64,000 nucleotides of DNA from Enterococcus diestrammenae (GCF_009933255.1 NZ_MAEI01000052.1:62001-126000), one strand, 5' to 3'. Positions 46,402 to 55,919 are shown, numbered from the stretch's first letter. A program made the numbers and translations. Notes: generated from the sequence alone by a model not told the origin.

Positions 46402-47709
46402 TTAGTCTTCTGAATCCATCATCATCATCGTCATTTCATCATAGACATCGTCAAAGTGTTCATAGATATCGGTCAACGAGAAGGCTTTTTCCTGACGACT
46501 TGCCATCCCTTTGACGTTGATGATTCCTTGTTCCAATTCATTGCCACCGATGGTCAAGACTAGCTTAGCACCAGCTTTATCAGCAGATTTAAACTGGGCT
46601 TTGGCTTTGCGTCCCATCACGTCTCGATCAGCAGAAAAGCCGAAGTTTCGAATCGCCTGAACGACTTTCAAAGCAGCCACATTGGTTTCTTCCCCAAGGC
46701 TGACCACATAGGCATCCAATTCGTTCAACGCTGGCAAGACGACTTCTTCTGATTCCAAGGTTAGCAAAATCCGCTCAACCCCCATCGCAAAACCAAAAGC
46801 CGGTGTCGGTTCGCCACCGAGTTCTTCAACTAAGTGGTCATAGCGTCCTCCTGCACAAATCGTGGCTTGCGCTCCCATACCAGGCGCATCACTCATGATT
46901 TCGAAAATCGTATGGGTATAATAATCCAAGCCTCGGACCATATTGCTATCGACTTCATAGCTGATTTCCAGCGCATCCAGCATTTCCTTCACTGCTTCAA
47001 AATGGACTTTCGCGGCCTCGCTTAAGTAATCCAAAATCGATGGCGCTTCAGCCACAAATTGTTTATCCCGTTTGTCCTTAGAATCGAGAACTCGCAGTGG
47101 ATTTTCATGTAGCCGTCGTTGGGAATCTTCACTGAGTTCAGCAAAATGTGGTTCCAAATAAGCAATCAAAGCTTCTCGATACGCTTGACGGGTTTCTTTG
47201 TCCCCTAATGAATTGATTACCAGGCGAATTTGTTGGATGCCCAATTGTTTGAAAAAGTCCAAAGCCATCGCCATGGTCTCCACGTCCGTCGCTGGATTTG
47301 CTGAGCCAAATGCTTCCACCCCGATTTGATGGAACTGACGCAAACGGCCTTTTTGGGGACGTTCGTAGCGGAACATCGGACCAGTGTAAAACATTTTGTA
47401 AGGCTTTGGAAATTCTGGACCGTAAAGTTTGTTTTCGACATAAGCCCGCACGATTGGGGCAGTGCCTTCTGGACGCAAGGTCACATGACGTTCGCCTTTG
47501 TCATAAAAATCATACATTTCCTTAGACACGATGTCGGTAGTATCCCCAACACTCCGGGAAATTACTTCATAGTGTTCAAAAATTGGCGTGCGGATTTCTT
47601 GGTATTGATAATCCCGAAACAACAAGCGAGCTGTCTCTTCAATAAATTGCCACTTTTCCGAAACTCCTGGCAAAATATCATTGGTACCTTTTGGACGTTG
47701 AAAATTCAT
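46402..47709 (-). CDS. hisS: Histidyl-tRNA synthetase
   Basis: Class II synthetase, 435 residues. [11 protein letters not shown] opens the protein; motif 2 [14 protein letters not shown] and [29 protein letters not shown], the His-A motif [13 protein letters not shown], and motif 3 [10 protein letters not shown] are present, followed by the anticodon-binding domain. The ATG at 47709 has AAGGAG 8 bases upstream. Transcribed through the upstream T-box and into aspS. Confidence 0.97.
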   Translation of the reverse strand: MNFQRPKGTNDILPGVSEKWQFIEETARLLFRDYQYQEIRTPIFEHYEVISRSVGDTTDIVSKEMYDFYDKGERHVTLRPEGTAPIVRAYVENKLYGPEFPKPYKMFYTGPMFRYERPQKGRLRQFHQIGVEAFGSANPATDVETMAMALDFFKQLGIQQIRLVINSLGDKETRQAYREALIAYLEPHFAELSEDSQRRLHENPLRVLDSKDKRDKQFVAEAPSILDYLSEAAKVHFEAVKEMLDALEISYEVDSNMVRGLDYYTHTIFEIMSDAPGMGAQATICAGGRYDHLVEELGGEPTPAFGFAMGVERILLTLESEEVVLPALNELDAYVVSLGEETNVAALKVVQAIRNFGFSADRDVMGRKAKAQFKSADKAGAKLVLTIGGNELEQGIINVKGMASRQEKAFSLTDIYEHFDDVYDEMTMMMMDSED

Positions 47710-47847
47710 AATCAAAACTCCTTTTTTATTGAAACTGCGACAAAAACCATTTGAAAAGATTGGAAAGACACGCGTTCGTGAAGTCAAAAACCGTTAGACT
47801 TAGACCAATAGAAGCTCACTTGAGGCATTTCTATCCTGCCTTAGCGA

Positions 47848-48110
47848 CAAAAAAACCGCCCTCCTGCCGATATTCGACACAAGGGCGGATGACTAGTCAT
47901 ACGCGGTACCACCTGGTTTTCGAGGATCTGCCTTACATGATTGGCGCGATCTCCCTCTCGAGTGTAACGTACTCAAAACGGAACGGCTTTGCACGCGTTC
48001 ATCTCCGGAATGTCTTTCGCCAGTCGGGGTAAGGGACTTCCAGCCATGTTCCCTCTCTCTGAAAAACCTGCCAACTGTTTACTCTTTCCATCACAGATTG
48101 TTGATATTAA
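47848..48110 (-). promoter_or_regulatory. T-box riboswitch leader of hisS-aspS
   Basis: On the minus strand the leader has the stem I start AGAGAGAGGGAA, the T-box GGTGGTACCGCG (within 47902-47914) and a terminator hairpin CCGCCCT/AGGGCGG with a T-run at 47848-47888. In T-boxes, uncharged tRNA stabilises the antiterminator and permits read-through. The specifier codon could not be fixed by eye, so response to tRNA-His, tRNA-Asp or both is open. Confidence 0.92.
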
Positions 48111-48114
48111 CACA

Positions 48115-48143
48115 AATCTACTAGACTCTGTGAAAAAAGTCAA
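48115..48143 (-). promoter_or_regulatory. Promoter of the hisS-aspS T-box operon
   Basis: TTGACT and TAGATT are 17 bases apart on the minus strand, just upstream of the leader. Confidence 0.65.
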
Positions 48144-48391
48144 GCCGTTTTCATTGGACCCTCTCGTAAAATAAGCATAACACTAGCCCTGTGAGTTTGA
48201 TTGATACGACCTAGCACCGGCACAAATAACACAAATCAAGAATCATTTCACCATCTACCTCCAGGAAAAGTTTCCCTTTACCAACTGATTTTTTCCTACG
48301 CTGATCTCTCACCAAAAATTCTTTGCAAATCCCCAAACCCATGATAAGCTAAAAAAAATTAGGGCCAATTCCCTATTAAGGAGGCACCAAC

Positions 48392-48838
48392 ATGATTTCA
48401 CCTTATCCAGGTTATTTACGCGAACCCCACTACTATGAAACAGATCAAATGGGGATCATCCACCATTCCAATTACATTCGTTGGTTTGAAGAGGCCCGCA
48501 TCGATTTACTGACTTTTCTCGGCATGCCTTTTCACACTCTGGAAGCTGCTGGGATTAGTGTCCCGGTTGTCGCTGTCGATTGCCAATACAAAAACATGAT
48601 CCATTATGGCGACCGGGTCCGCATCGAAGTCTATGTACAACAGTATACTGGTACTCGTATGGATTTTGCTTATCGCGTATACGATGACAAAACTGAGCAA
48701 TTGATGACTACCGGTAGTAGCAAACATTGCTTCATCGCCACCGAAAAAAATCGACTCACTTCTCTTAAGAAGACCGCCCCAGCGTTTCATGAAGTTTTCC
48801 AACAATTCGCCGAAATTCAGCCGGAGCCCCAAGCTTAA
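48392..48838 (+). CDS. YbgC/4-hydroxybenzoyl-CoA-type thioesterase
   Basis: 148-residue hot-dog fold acyl-CoA thioesterase. YYETDQMGIIHHSNYIRWFEEARIDLL contains the catalytic Asp-His-Asn signature region. AAGGAGG lies about 8 bases before the ATG. No other YbgC-Tol or aromatic pathway genes are nearby, so the acyl substrate is unknown. Confidence 0.88.
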   Translation: MISPYPGYLREPHYYETDQMGIIHHSNYIRWFEEARIDLLTFLGMPFHTLEAAGISVPVVAVDCQYKNMIHYGDRVRIEVYVQQYTGTRMDFAYRVYDDKTEQLMTTGSSKHCFIATEKNRLTSLKKTAPAFHEVFQQFAEIQPEPQA

Positions 48839-48951
48839 TTACCTAATTTTTTTAAGAGATTTTTTTGATTGGCTTATAGTGTTATTTATCCGCCTTCTTT
48901 GTTATACTAAGTTCGTGAGTTTTCACACAATAGATAACGGAGGGTCAATGA

Positions 48952-50502
48952 ATGAAAAAAACTTTAGGGAAACTGTTGACACTGTCAGCTATTTTACTGA
49001 TGGCAGGCTGTTCTTCTGATCAACAAACCAACTCGTCAAGCACAAACACTGTGAAGGAATCAACTAGCAAAACAGAACAAACCACGACGGCTTCCACAGC
49101 TGCTTCCAGCGATGCGACTTCTGGCGCTTCAGCACAAGAATACACGGATCCAGCTGAAATGAAAGATACCTATGATGTCGTCATCGTCGGTGCTGGTGGT
49201 GCTGGGATGGCTGCTGCCCTTTCTGCCAAAGAAGCAGGTGCCAATCCAGTTATTTTAGAAAAAATGCCGATTGCCGGTGGGAACACGTTAAAATCTTCTG
49301 CTGGGATGAATGCCTCAGAAACTAAATTCCAAGATGCTCAAGGAATTAAAGATAGCAATGACAAATTCTATGAAGAATCACTAGCCGGTGGTGGCGGCAC
49401 CAATGATCCTCAACTGCTCCGCTATTTAGTCGATCATTCAGCCGCAGCCATTGATTGGTTGGATTCGATGGATATCACGCTGGACAATTTGACCACCACT
49501 GGGGGCATGAGCGTCAAACGGACCCACCGCCCTACAGACGGGTCAGCTGTCGGGGAATATTTGGTAGACGGTCTCTTGCGCAACGTTCATGAAAATGAAA
49601 TTCCTTTATTCGTCAATTCAGACGTCGTCAAAATCAACGAAGCGGATGGAACCGTCAACGGCGTACAAGTCAAAGTCGATGGCAAAGAAAAAACCATTGC
49701 TGCCAAAGCGGTCATCGTAACCACTGGTGGTTTCGGTGCCAACATGGATATGATTGAACAATACAAACCGGAACTTAAAGGCTATGTCACGACTAACCAA
49801 GAAGGCTCCACCGGTGATGGGATCAAAATGATTGAAGCTTTAGGCGGCCAAACCGTGGATATGGATCAAATCCAAATTCACCCTACCGTTGATCAAACGA
49901 AATCGTTATTGATTACTGAAGCCGTTCGAGGAGAAGGTGCCATCTTAGTCAATCAAGCAGGCAAACGTTTCTTCAACGAAATGGAAACCCGCGATAAAGT
50001 CTCCGCAGCAATCATTGACTTACCTGAAAAATCTGCTTGGTTAGTCTTTGATGCCGGCGTCAAAGAACGAGTCAAAGCCATCGATTTCTATGAAAAATCC
50101 GGTCTGGTCAAATCAGCCGATACTATCGAAGCCTTGGCCAAAGAAATCGATATGCCAGAAGCTGATTTGAAAGCAACTCTGGACACTTGGAACAAAGCGG
50201 TAGCGGATAAAGATGATGCCCAATTCGGTCGTACCACCGGGATGGACAATGACTTATCAAAAGCGCCATATTATGCCATCGCGATTGCACCAGGGATTCA
50301 CCATACGATGGGCGGCGTGAAAATCAACACGGAAACTCAAGTTATCGGTGAAGGTGACAAAGCCATCCCTGCGCTATATGCCGCTGGCGAAGTCACTGGT
50401 GGTATTCACGGGAACAACCGTATCGGCGGAAATGCTGTAGCCGATATCATCATCTTCGGCCGTCAAGCTGGAACCCAAGCAGCAAAATATGCCGTGAAAT
50501 AA
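48952..50502 (+). CDS. Exported flavocytochrome-c-like fumarate/urocanate reductase lipoprotein
   Basis: 516 residues. A lipoprotein signal with lipobox LMAGC (Cys ~22) and a Ser/Thr linker precede an FAD-binding reductase domain: YDVVIVGAGGAGMAAALSAKEAG, GGNTLKSSAGMNAS, EAVRGEGAILVNQAGKRFFNE, HHTMGGV and GNNRIGGNAVAD. The chain ends without the FMN-bind domain often fused in flavinylated reductases. Likely an extracytoplasmic terminal reductase fed by another flavoprotein. GGAGGG precedes the ATG. Monocistronic, followed by its own terminator. Confidence 0.86.
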   Translation: MKKTLGKLLTLSAILLMAGCSSDQQTNSSSTNTVKESTSKTEQTTTASTAASSDATSGASAQEYTDPAEMKDTYDVVIVGAGGAGMAAALSAKEAGANPVILEKMPIAGGNTLKSSAGMNASETKFQDAQGIKDSNDKFYEESLAGGGGTNDPQLLRYLVDHSAAAIDWLDSMDITLDNLTTTGGMSVKRTHRPTDGSAVGEYLVDGLLRNVHENEIPLFVNSDVVKINEADGTVNGVQVKVDGKEKTIAAKAVIVTTGGFGANMDMIEQYKPELKGYVTTNQEGSTGDGIKMIEALGGQTVDMDQIQIHPTVDQTKSLLITEAVRGEGAILVNQAGKRFFNEMETRDKVSAAIIDLPEKSAWLVFDAGVKERVKAIDFYEKSGLVKSADTIEALAKEIDMPEADLKATLDTWNKAVADKDDAQFGRTTGMDNDLSKAPYYAIAIAPGIHHTMGGVKINTETQVIGEGDKAIPALYAAGEVTGGIHGNNRIGGNAVADIIIFGRQAGTQAAKYAVK

Positions 50503-50530
50503 CTATCGTAAAAGTTGAATGAGAATGAAG

Positions 50531-50564
50531 AGCAGGTCCCGTTGTTGCGGGGCCTGTTTTTTAA
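50531..50564 (+). terminator. Terminator of the exported flavoprotein gene
   Basis: GCAGGTCCC/GGGGCCTG stem followed by six Ts. Confidence 0.8.
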
Positions 50565-50619
50565 TCTTAAAAATAAGGCATGTATTTCTAAAATTTTCGT
50601 TCTTGAGCTATTCTCGAAG

Positions 50620-51189
50620 TTATTTTCCTATTTCTTTCGCAGTATTTCTTTGAGATGTCTTCAGCCATTTCAAGAGTTTTTCTCGATCCACTAGCTGAAC
50701 ACCATTACGTAAGGCCATTTTACGAGCAGCGACCGTAAAATGGCTATTCGTCACCACATAAACTTCCTCCAAACGATAAAAAGCTTTGCCCGAATAGGCT
50801 TATTGAATGGCTCTAATTCCGACTTGATTGCGATAACGTTTGCACTGAAGACCAATGTTTCGGCCCGATTTTGTCACTGCCAAAACATCGATACCGTAAT
50901 CCCCAACTGTTTGTGTTAGGCGAATTTGAGAACAACCAAGATTTTTTAATAGAACCCCACAAAATTTTTCGAAAGCTAGGCCATCCATTTGATCGATATC
51001 AGAAAAGTTCCAATTAGCCGCCAACATCTTGCTTTGTTTTTTCTGATACCTCCGCCAAAATAGTTTGGCTACCCAAATAACAGCTAACATACCAAAATAA
51101 GGCAAAAAAACCTGTATGAATAGTTGGAATCCCTGGATTATACTATCTATTTGCTTTTGTAACGTTAACGATTCGGCAAGATTGGACAT
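50620..51189 (-). pseudogene. Membrane-anchored Mrr-like nuclease gene with internal stop
   Basis: A transmembrane helix (about residues 25-45) is followed by a restriction-endonuclease-like domain: GLAFEKFCGVLLKNLGC, then GDYGIDVLA and LQCKRY, which supply the Asp and Gln-x-Lys of the active site. The frame hits TAA at 50800-50802 after GIRAIQ. The same frame continues for 59 more codons (AYSGKAFYRLEEVYVVTNSHFT, then VQLVDREKLLKWL) to a stop at 50620-50622, completing the family's conserved C-terminus. A single GAA-to-TAA change would explain it. The truncated product keeps the catalytic residues. Confidence 0.82.
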
Positions 51190-51290
51190 CTCCTCAACTC
51201 CTTTGCTACTAAATACGCAAATTAGCTCTCAACTTTTATGTAAGCCACTAAGAAAGCCAGCCGGACTCGCTTCCGGAGCATCCCTCGGGT

Positions 51291-51736
51291 GGTAGTGGAA
51301 CCGGCAAATGCCAGCCAAAGAACAGTTGTCATTTTGCTAGCTCACCTTAGCGATTTTTGCTTATTAGATGAACTGTATGCGATATGCTCCTTTAGCCCTC
51401 GGATAGCCTTGACACTACTACCCGAGACATTCTCCTCCAACAAATCCTTGTTTTGTCGATAAGTGCTTGATTTTCTTTGCTCCTTAGTCTTTCTATGAAG
51501 ATAGCAAGCATCTCGTGAAAAAGGTGAGATTTAGCGGAAATGAATTGGGTTGACAGTAACTTTAAAGATGTGTAATGAATTACTTAGAGTTGTGGTGCGT
51601 GCACCACTACTCTAGGTTTGAATGCGCAAGTCAAAGCTAAAAGTGCGTTTGCACAGACAGTTACATCTAAGCAGAAACCGCTAAGATGAACTAGCAATGA
51701 CAAATTGTTTGTATTTGGCATTTGCCGGTCTAGCTA
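51291..51736. repeat. Imperfect inverted repeat with ~100-base arms
   Basis: Left arm 51291-51396 and right arm 51636-51736 are reverse complements with scattered mismatches. Shared blocks include ACCGGCAAATGCCA, TTGTCAT, TGCTAG, CTTAGCG, TGCTTA and AACTGT. About 240 bases lie between them with no gene. The right arm overlaps the start of repeat copy C, and the arm start is also present in copy D. It may be a MITE-like element or a dimer of one repeat unit. Confidence 0.65.
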
Positions 51737-51860
51737 CCCTCACTCTAATTTCTAGGTCGCTAAATTCCACCTTTTGGGCATCAAAATGACGGTACAATAC
51801 GCCACTTAATTCCTGATACATCAACCTTTTTGAAGCTTATTTTTTTTAAGTTCTTTATCA
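51725..51860 (+). repeat. Dispersed intergenic repeat, copy C
   Basis: 136 bases matching copy B almost end to end: CCGGTCTAGCTACC, TCTAGGTCGCT, GGGCATCAAAAT, GCCACTTAATT, GAAGCTTATTTTTTTTAAG and TTCTTTATCA. Unlike A and B, it does not touch a terminator. No gene is evident in 51190-52042. Confidence 0.75.
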
Positions 51861-52042
51861 TGAGAAAAGAAAATAAAACCTCTCTCTTTCTAAAAGCATA
51901 ATGAAAGTTGCTACAAAAAATCGAAATATCAATTTTTAAGAGCAAAATAGGGTCTTCTGTCTATCAATCATGCCAACTTGCTCTCCTGACTGTTCTTTGA
52001 TAACATTGATCTTTTTTGCTCTTAACGGTAAGAAAAGCAAAA

Positions 52043-52077
52043 AATTTAAAAAACGAGGACAGTCACCTATCCTCGTC
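52043..52077 (-). terminator. Terminator overlapping the stop of the 52076 gene
   Basis: ACGAGGA/TCCTCGT stem, T-run on the minus strand. It begins at the stop codon itself. Confidence 0.75.
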
Positions 52078-52726
52078 AAAACATCATTCGAATTAATGAA
52101 ATCACATAGCGAATTAAGCGGAACAAAATGAATAAGAAAAAAAGGTTGCCTATGATAAAACTAACTGCATTTCCTGCCGAGGCCTTCAAATTACTCCAAG
52201 TAAAGCGGCGTAAAAAGCGCGGCATCGAGCTGTAGCCCCCACGACTGAGGCGGAATTTTTCCTCATAGGTCAGCTCCAACATATCATAGTAAACTAGCCT
52301 TAGCGGTTGATTCGAGAAAAACTTCTTGTCAAATCCGGCCATCAAGGTATAGGTTTTATTGGCGGAAGGTAAATTACGGACCCCGTTTTTATTCACTCGC
52401 GCGATTTTTTCCCCTTCACGATAAATATTATAGCTATACTCATCTTCTTGTACTTGATCAATCACCACTTGGGGCTGATTTCCTGCCAACAAGTCTTGAT
52501 AGATTTCAGGAAACTTTCCTCGTTGTAAAACCAAATAAACCAGCAGTCCAAGCAAAATCACTATCAATAAGCCATTTAGCAGCAAGTGCTCATTTATCAG
52601 CCAACTATAGCCGGCAATAATCACTAAAGCGATGGCCACTGTCACAATTCGTTTCGTATAAAACTTCCGATACATATTGCCGACGGTCCGTTCATAATAA
52701 TCAAAATCTTGTTGGGCAAAATCCAT
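52076..52726 (-). CDS. Predicted membrane protein, function unknown
   Basis: 216 residues with two N-terminal transmembrane segments (about residues 28-65), a soluble middle region and one C-terminal hydrophobic segment (AVSFIIGNLFFLFILFRLIRYVI). No family recognised. AGGAGG precedes the ATG. It sits alone between repeat-rich DNA and another unknown gene. Confidence 0.75.
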   Translation of the reverse strand: MDFAQQDFDYYERTVGNMYRKFYTKRIVTVAIALVIIAGYSWLINEHLLLNGLLIVILLGLLVYLVLQRGKFPEIYQDLLAGNQPQVVIDQVQEDEYSYNIYREGEKIARVNKNGVRNLPSANKTYTLMAGFDKKFFSNQPLRLVYYDMLELTYEEKFRLSRGGYSSMPRFLRRFTWSNLKASAGNAVSFIIGNLFFLFILFRLIRYVISLIRMMF

Positions 52727-52867
52727 CCTACAAGCCTCCTCTAAGTTGACAACTAAAAAGCAGACTCGTCCTGTTCACAAGTCTGCTTTCATTATACCGG
52801 AAAAACTTCCCCATCATCGCTTTTTTTGAGAATCCTTTGACAGATTTTCTTGCCATCGGTTACCTGG

Positions 52868-53665
52868 CTACTTCACGACGGTATATTCGTCAATCGTTTT
52901 ACCAGCCTGATCTTTCAAGACCAACCAGCCATTGGTTCCGCCATAGTATAAGAAGAGCCCCAGTTCATTGACACTTTTGAGGACAATATCTTCAGTGGTT
53001 CGATCACCACTGATTTTAGCGGCTAAATCTCCTCGGAGTTTTTCGGCAAAGCGCACATCAAAACCAATGCTCCCATCCTTTTTTAACGGAGGATTCATCT
53101 TTAGCTGAGCTCCTTTTTTCAAGAGCATCTCGTTACGCTTTTGCCATTGGGCCTCACCAGTCGCTCCTTCATGGTCGATAAAAAAGGAAATAGTTGACAC
53201 TGCCTTATTCCAGCGGTGCTGCGCTTTAGCGGTCTTGTGACGAACTTTTGCTGTATGAATACCTAGAGCTTTTAATACTAAAAAAAGCTCCTCTTGATAG
53301 TCACTTAAGGTTTTCTGCTGATTAGCTGGAACTTTACTTGCATTTTCAGGGAGTGTCGCCACTTTTAAGCCGTTGTCCGTCCACGTTTGGTGTAGCATGG
53401 CAATCAAATAAGGAATTTCTAGCTCCCAAGGTGGCGTGATCAGCAGTAGTTGGTCTGCTTGATATTCAGTAATCAGCTTTTGATTTACCGCTGTTTGGGT
53501 GATAAGAGTCGGTTGCTGTGCCTTCAGATATACAAAAATTTTTGGCGACTCAGTTGTTGCTTTCATCTTGGTCGTCGCCGGCAAAAGCTGGATTTCGCCA
53601 CGATCAGAGGCAAAAATCAGAGTCAGGCAATCTTTGGAGATGGTACCGGTGAAGTCTAGTGTCAT
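52868..53665 (-). CDS. Soluble protein of unknown function
   Basis: About 265 residues, no signal peptide or membrane segment. The C-terminal ~110 residues look like a compact domain: FFIDHEGATGEAQWQKRNEMLLKKGAQL, then GGTNGWLVLKD. I cannot assign a family. The ATG at 53665 has AAAGGTG about 9 bases upstream; an in-frame ATG at 53701 is less well placed. Confidence 0.7.
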   Translation of the reverse strand: MTLDFTGTISKDCLTLIFASDRGEIQLLPATTKMKATTESPKIFVYLKAQQPTLITQTAVNQKLITEYQADQLLLITPPWELEIPYLIAMLHQTWTDNGLKVATLPENASKVPANQQKTLSDYQEELFLVLKALGIHTAKVRHKTAKAQHRWNKAVSTISFFIDHEGATGEAQWQKRNEMLLKKGAQLKMNPPLKKDGSIGFDVRFAEKLRGDLAAKISGDRTTEDIVLKSVNELGLFLYYGGTNGWLVLKDQAGKTIDEYTVVK

Positions 53666-53771
53666 CGTATCCACACCTTTCTTGGATTTAGCAAAAAACA
53701 CTTGCTTAGTCTCTTCATTTTAGAGGATATCCTCTAGCCAGCCTAATAGCTTGCTCAAAAACTCTTTTTAT

Positions 53772-53800
53772 TTGAAAAAAATCAATGGTCGTCTTATAGT
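53772..53800 (+). promoter_or_regulatory. Promoter of tRNA-Pro
   Basis: TTGAAA and TATAGT are separated by 17 bases and end 17 bases before the tRNA. Confidence 0.65.
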
Positions 53801-53817
53801 TGACCTGTAGCAATTTT

Positions 53818-53891
53818 CGGGAAGTAGCTCAGCTTGGTAGAGCACTTGCTTCGGGAGTAAGGGGTCGTCGGTTCAAATCCGGTCTTCCCGA
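53818..53891 (+). tRNA. tRNA-Pro(CGG)
   Basis: Acceptor stem CGGGAAG/CTTCCCG with discriminator A, D arm AGCTCAGCTTGGTAGAGC, anticodon stem CTTGC/GTAAG with loop TTCGGGA giving anticodon CGG, and T arm with GTTCAAATC. CCA is not encoded. The C1-G72 pair is typical of bacterial tRNA-Pro. CGG is a minor isoacceptor beside the usual TGG. Confidence 0.92.
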
Positions 53892-53898
53892 TAAGATC

Positions 53899-53932
53899 AA
53901 AAGCCTCCAGCACGCGTGCTGGAGGCTTTTTG
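53899..53932 (+). terminator. Terminator of tRNA-Pro
   Basis: Perfect palindrome AAGCCTCCAGCAC/GTGCTGGAGGCTT followed by Ts. Confidence 0.9.
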
Positions 53933-54044
53933 GTGGGCTGAAAACACTTGAAAGACGGGTTGAAGAAAATAAGAAGCAACGAGCGTTTGCCATAGTATAT
54001 TCGAACATTTGCTTGTGATTTTTCCATAATTTTTTATTCAAACT

Positions 54045-54079
54045 AAAAACCCCCGCCTCATTTAAGAGCCAGGGGATGG
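54045..54079 (-). terminator. Terminator of the second acyltransferase gene
   Basis: CCCCTGGCTCTT/ATGAGGCGGGG pairing on the minus strand with a T-run, just past the stop. Confidence 0.7.
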
Positions 54080-54080
54080 A

Positions 54081-55919
54081 TTAGTCTTGATTTGATTTTA
54101 CCGGTTTGGCTTTGGCCTCAGCAATGGCCTTTTGTAACATTTCCAAGTAGAGTTTTTCCCCTTCAGGATTTCCAGCAAAATGCGTGGTATCAGAGCCGAC
54201 AAATATTTCCATATGCTCAGCGGCGATTTTATTCCAATCGGCGATGGTGATGAAATCATATTTATCTGGCAAGGTGCGTTCAAAATTGGCTAATTTTTGC
54301 GAATCCCAAGTTTCATCGGCTCGCCCGTCAAAAGGGGTCACAAAAATCAGTTTGTGTCCTGGTTCCAGGTCATTGATGAGCTCTTTGATTCGCTGTTCAT
54401 AATCAGAAAAAGTATTGGTTCCACAGGAAATGATGACATATTCCCGTAACAATTTTTTCTTTTGCTGTTTCGCCATCACTGCATTGGCCTGTTCAAGACG
54501 ACGCCCCCCTGCCGCATCTACGCGGCTATCCGTGATTTGGTCGAGAATGGCTTGGCGCACGCCGAGGGTCACGGAGTCCCCGATGACGCTGACGCCTTTT
54601 TTCATCTGGTATTCGGTGGCTTTTTTCTGATCTACCAACTCCCGCATGTCACGGAGGGCGTCTTCATCTTGTTGCAAATGACTGGTCCACAACTGTTGTT
54701 CGAGGCTAGTCATTTTCGGTGCACCAGCCGCGACGGTCACTGTAGTTCCCAACAACAACGTCCCCACCACGGCCAATGGAATCCCGGCATAGCGCCAATT
54801 CCAATGAAGATCCCAGTCGAATAACTTCGGCGATTTTCCCACCACTAAAGGTTCCAAAATATAGTAAGATAACGCCGCTAACACTATGGATAGCACTAGG
54901 GTTAACACAACAGCTAGGTAGTTGTTGTTGATTTTATTGCTAAAAATCGTAAACAGTGGCCAGTGGAATAAATACATGCCATAGCTGATATCGGCAAAAA
55001 AGGTCAAGACTTTGGGCTCTTGGATATTCGGCGTTTGCTCATGTAAAATCCGTGCCGCATAAATCATCACCGCCGTGGCCAAACTAGCTAATAAAAAGCC
55101 AAAAAGATAAGTAAAGCGCTGAGTAAAGTTCAAAAACAGTCCCAATATTACAAGGACAGCCATACTGCTAAAGAAGACGATTAAGGTTTGCTTCGTGCTC
55201 CATTTTGCTACCCTCCGCGTGAAATTCTTCGGCACATTTTTCACTCCGGTCAAAGTCGCCAAGAAAGAACCTATGAAAAACGGAAAACTATGAGAAACAC
55301 TGGAAAAATAAATCGGTGAGTATTCCGCAAGTCCAAATGCCCGCAAAAACATCGTCAAAAAGGTAATTACCAAAAATAACAGCGACAGCAAGGAAATCAG
55401 CGCTCGAAAACGACTCAGTTTCAATCGCTCATCCATGTCTGAACGACTGATACTGCGACCCAGCAAGCTCACCAACAAGCCCCATATCAGATAGAAGTGG
55501 ACTTCCACCGCTAATGACCACGTATGGACAAATAGATGGGGGAAAAAGTTATTCTCATAACTGCCACCATTGGCAATCTCAAAATAATTTGTCGTAAAAC
55601 CGAGAGCTGCAGCAATTTGTTTGCCAATATCTGCTACAAAATCTTTCCCCACCAATAAAGTAAACACCATCGATACAAGGACTGCCAACAGTAATGGTGG
55701 AAAAATCCGGACGAGTCGCCTACGATAAAAGCCCAACAAATCGATGGTTCCCTTTTTTTGTAACTCATCGATAAATAAGGCAGTAATCAAAAAACCGGAG
55801 AAGGTGAAAAAGACATCGACTCCCACAAAGCCACCAGAAAATTGGGTGATATAAAAGTGATACAAGAGGACCATCACCAAGCCCACAACCCGAATGCCGC
55901 TAAACCATTTGATCCTCAT
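54081..55919 (-). CDS. Second OatA-like membrane O-acetyltransferase with SGNH domain
   Basis: 612 residues. The Acyl_transf_3 half starts at residue 1 (FSGIRVVGLVMVLLYHFYITQFSGGFVGVDVFFTFSGFLIT). The SGNH half has SVIGDSVTLGVRQAI (nucleophile Ser), CGTNTFSDYEQ and GSDTTHFAG (Asp/His). Start overlaps the stop of the MORN gene (ATGA), so translation is coupled. Likely modifies peptidoglycan or another envelope glycan; paralogue of the gene at 41268. Confidence 0.88.
   Translation of the reverse strand: MRIKWFSGIRVVGLVMVLLYHFYITQFSGGFVGVDVFFTFSGFLITALFIDELQKKGTIDLLGFYRRRLVRIFPPLLLAVLVSMVFTLLVGKDFVADIGKQIAAALGFTTNYFEIANGGSYENNFFPHLFVHTWSLAVEVHFYLIWGLLVSLLGRSISRSDMDERLKLSRFRALISLLSLLFLVITFLTMFLRAFGLAEYSPIYFSSVSHSFPFFIGSFLATLTGVKNVPKNFTRRVAKWSTKQTLIVFFSSMAVLVILGLFLNFTQRFTYLFGFLLASLATAVMIYAARILHEQTPNIQEPKVLTFFADISYGMYLFHWPLFTIFSNKINNNYLAVVLTLVLSIVLAALSYYILEPLVVGKSPKLFDWDLHWNWRYAGIPLAVVGTLLLGTTVTVAAGAPKMTSLEQQLWTSHLQQDEDALRDMRELVDQKKATEYQMKKGVSVIGDSVTLGVRQAILDQITDSRVDAAGGRRLEQANAVMAKQQKKKLLREYVIISCGTNTFSDYEQRIKELINDLEPGHKLIFVTPFDGRADETWDSQKLANFERTLPDKYDFITIADWNKIAAEHMEIFVGSDTTHFAGNPEGEKLYLEMLQKAIAEAKAKPVKSNQD

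Noticed and set aside
47751..48032. Plus-strand frame of 93 codons
   Set aside because: It lies antisense within the T-box leader and has no ribosome binding site.
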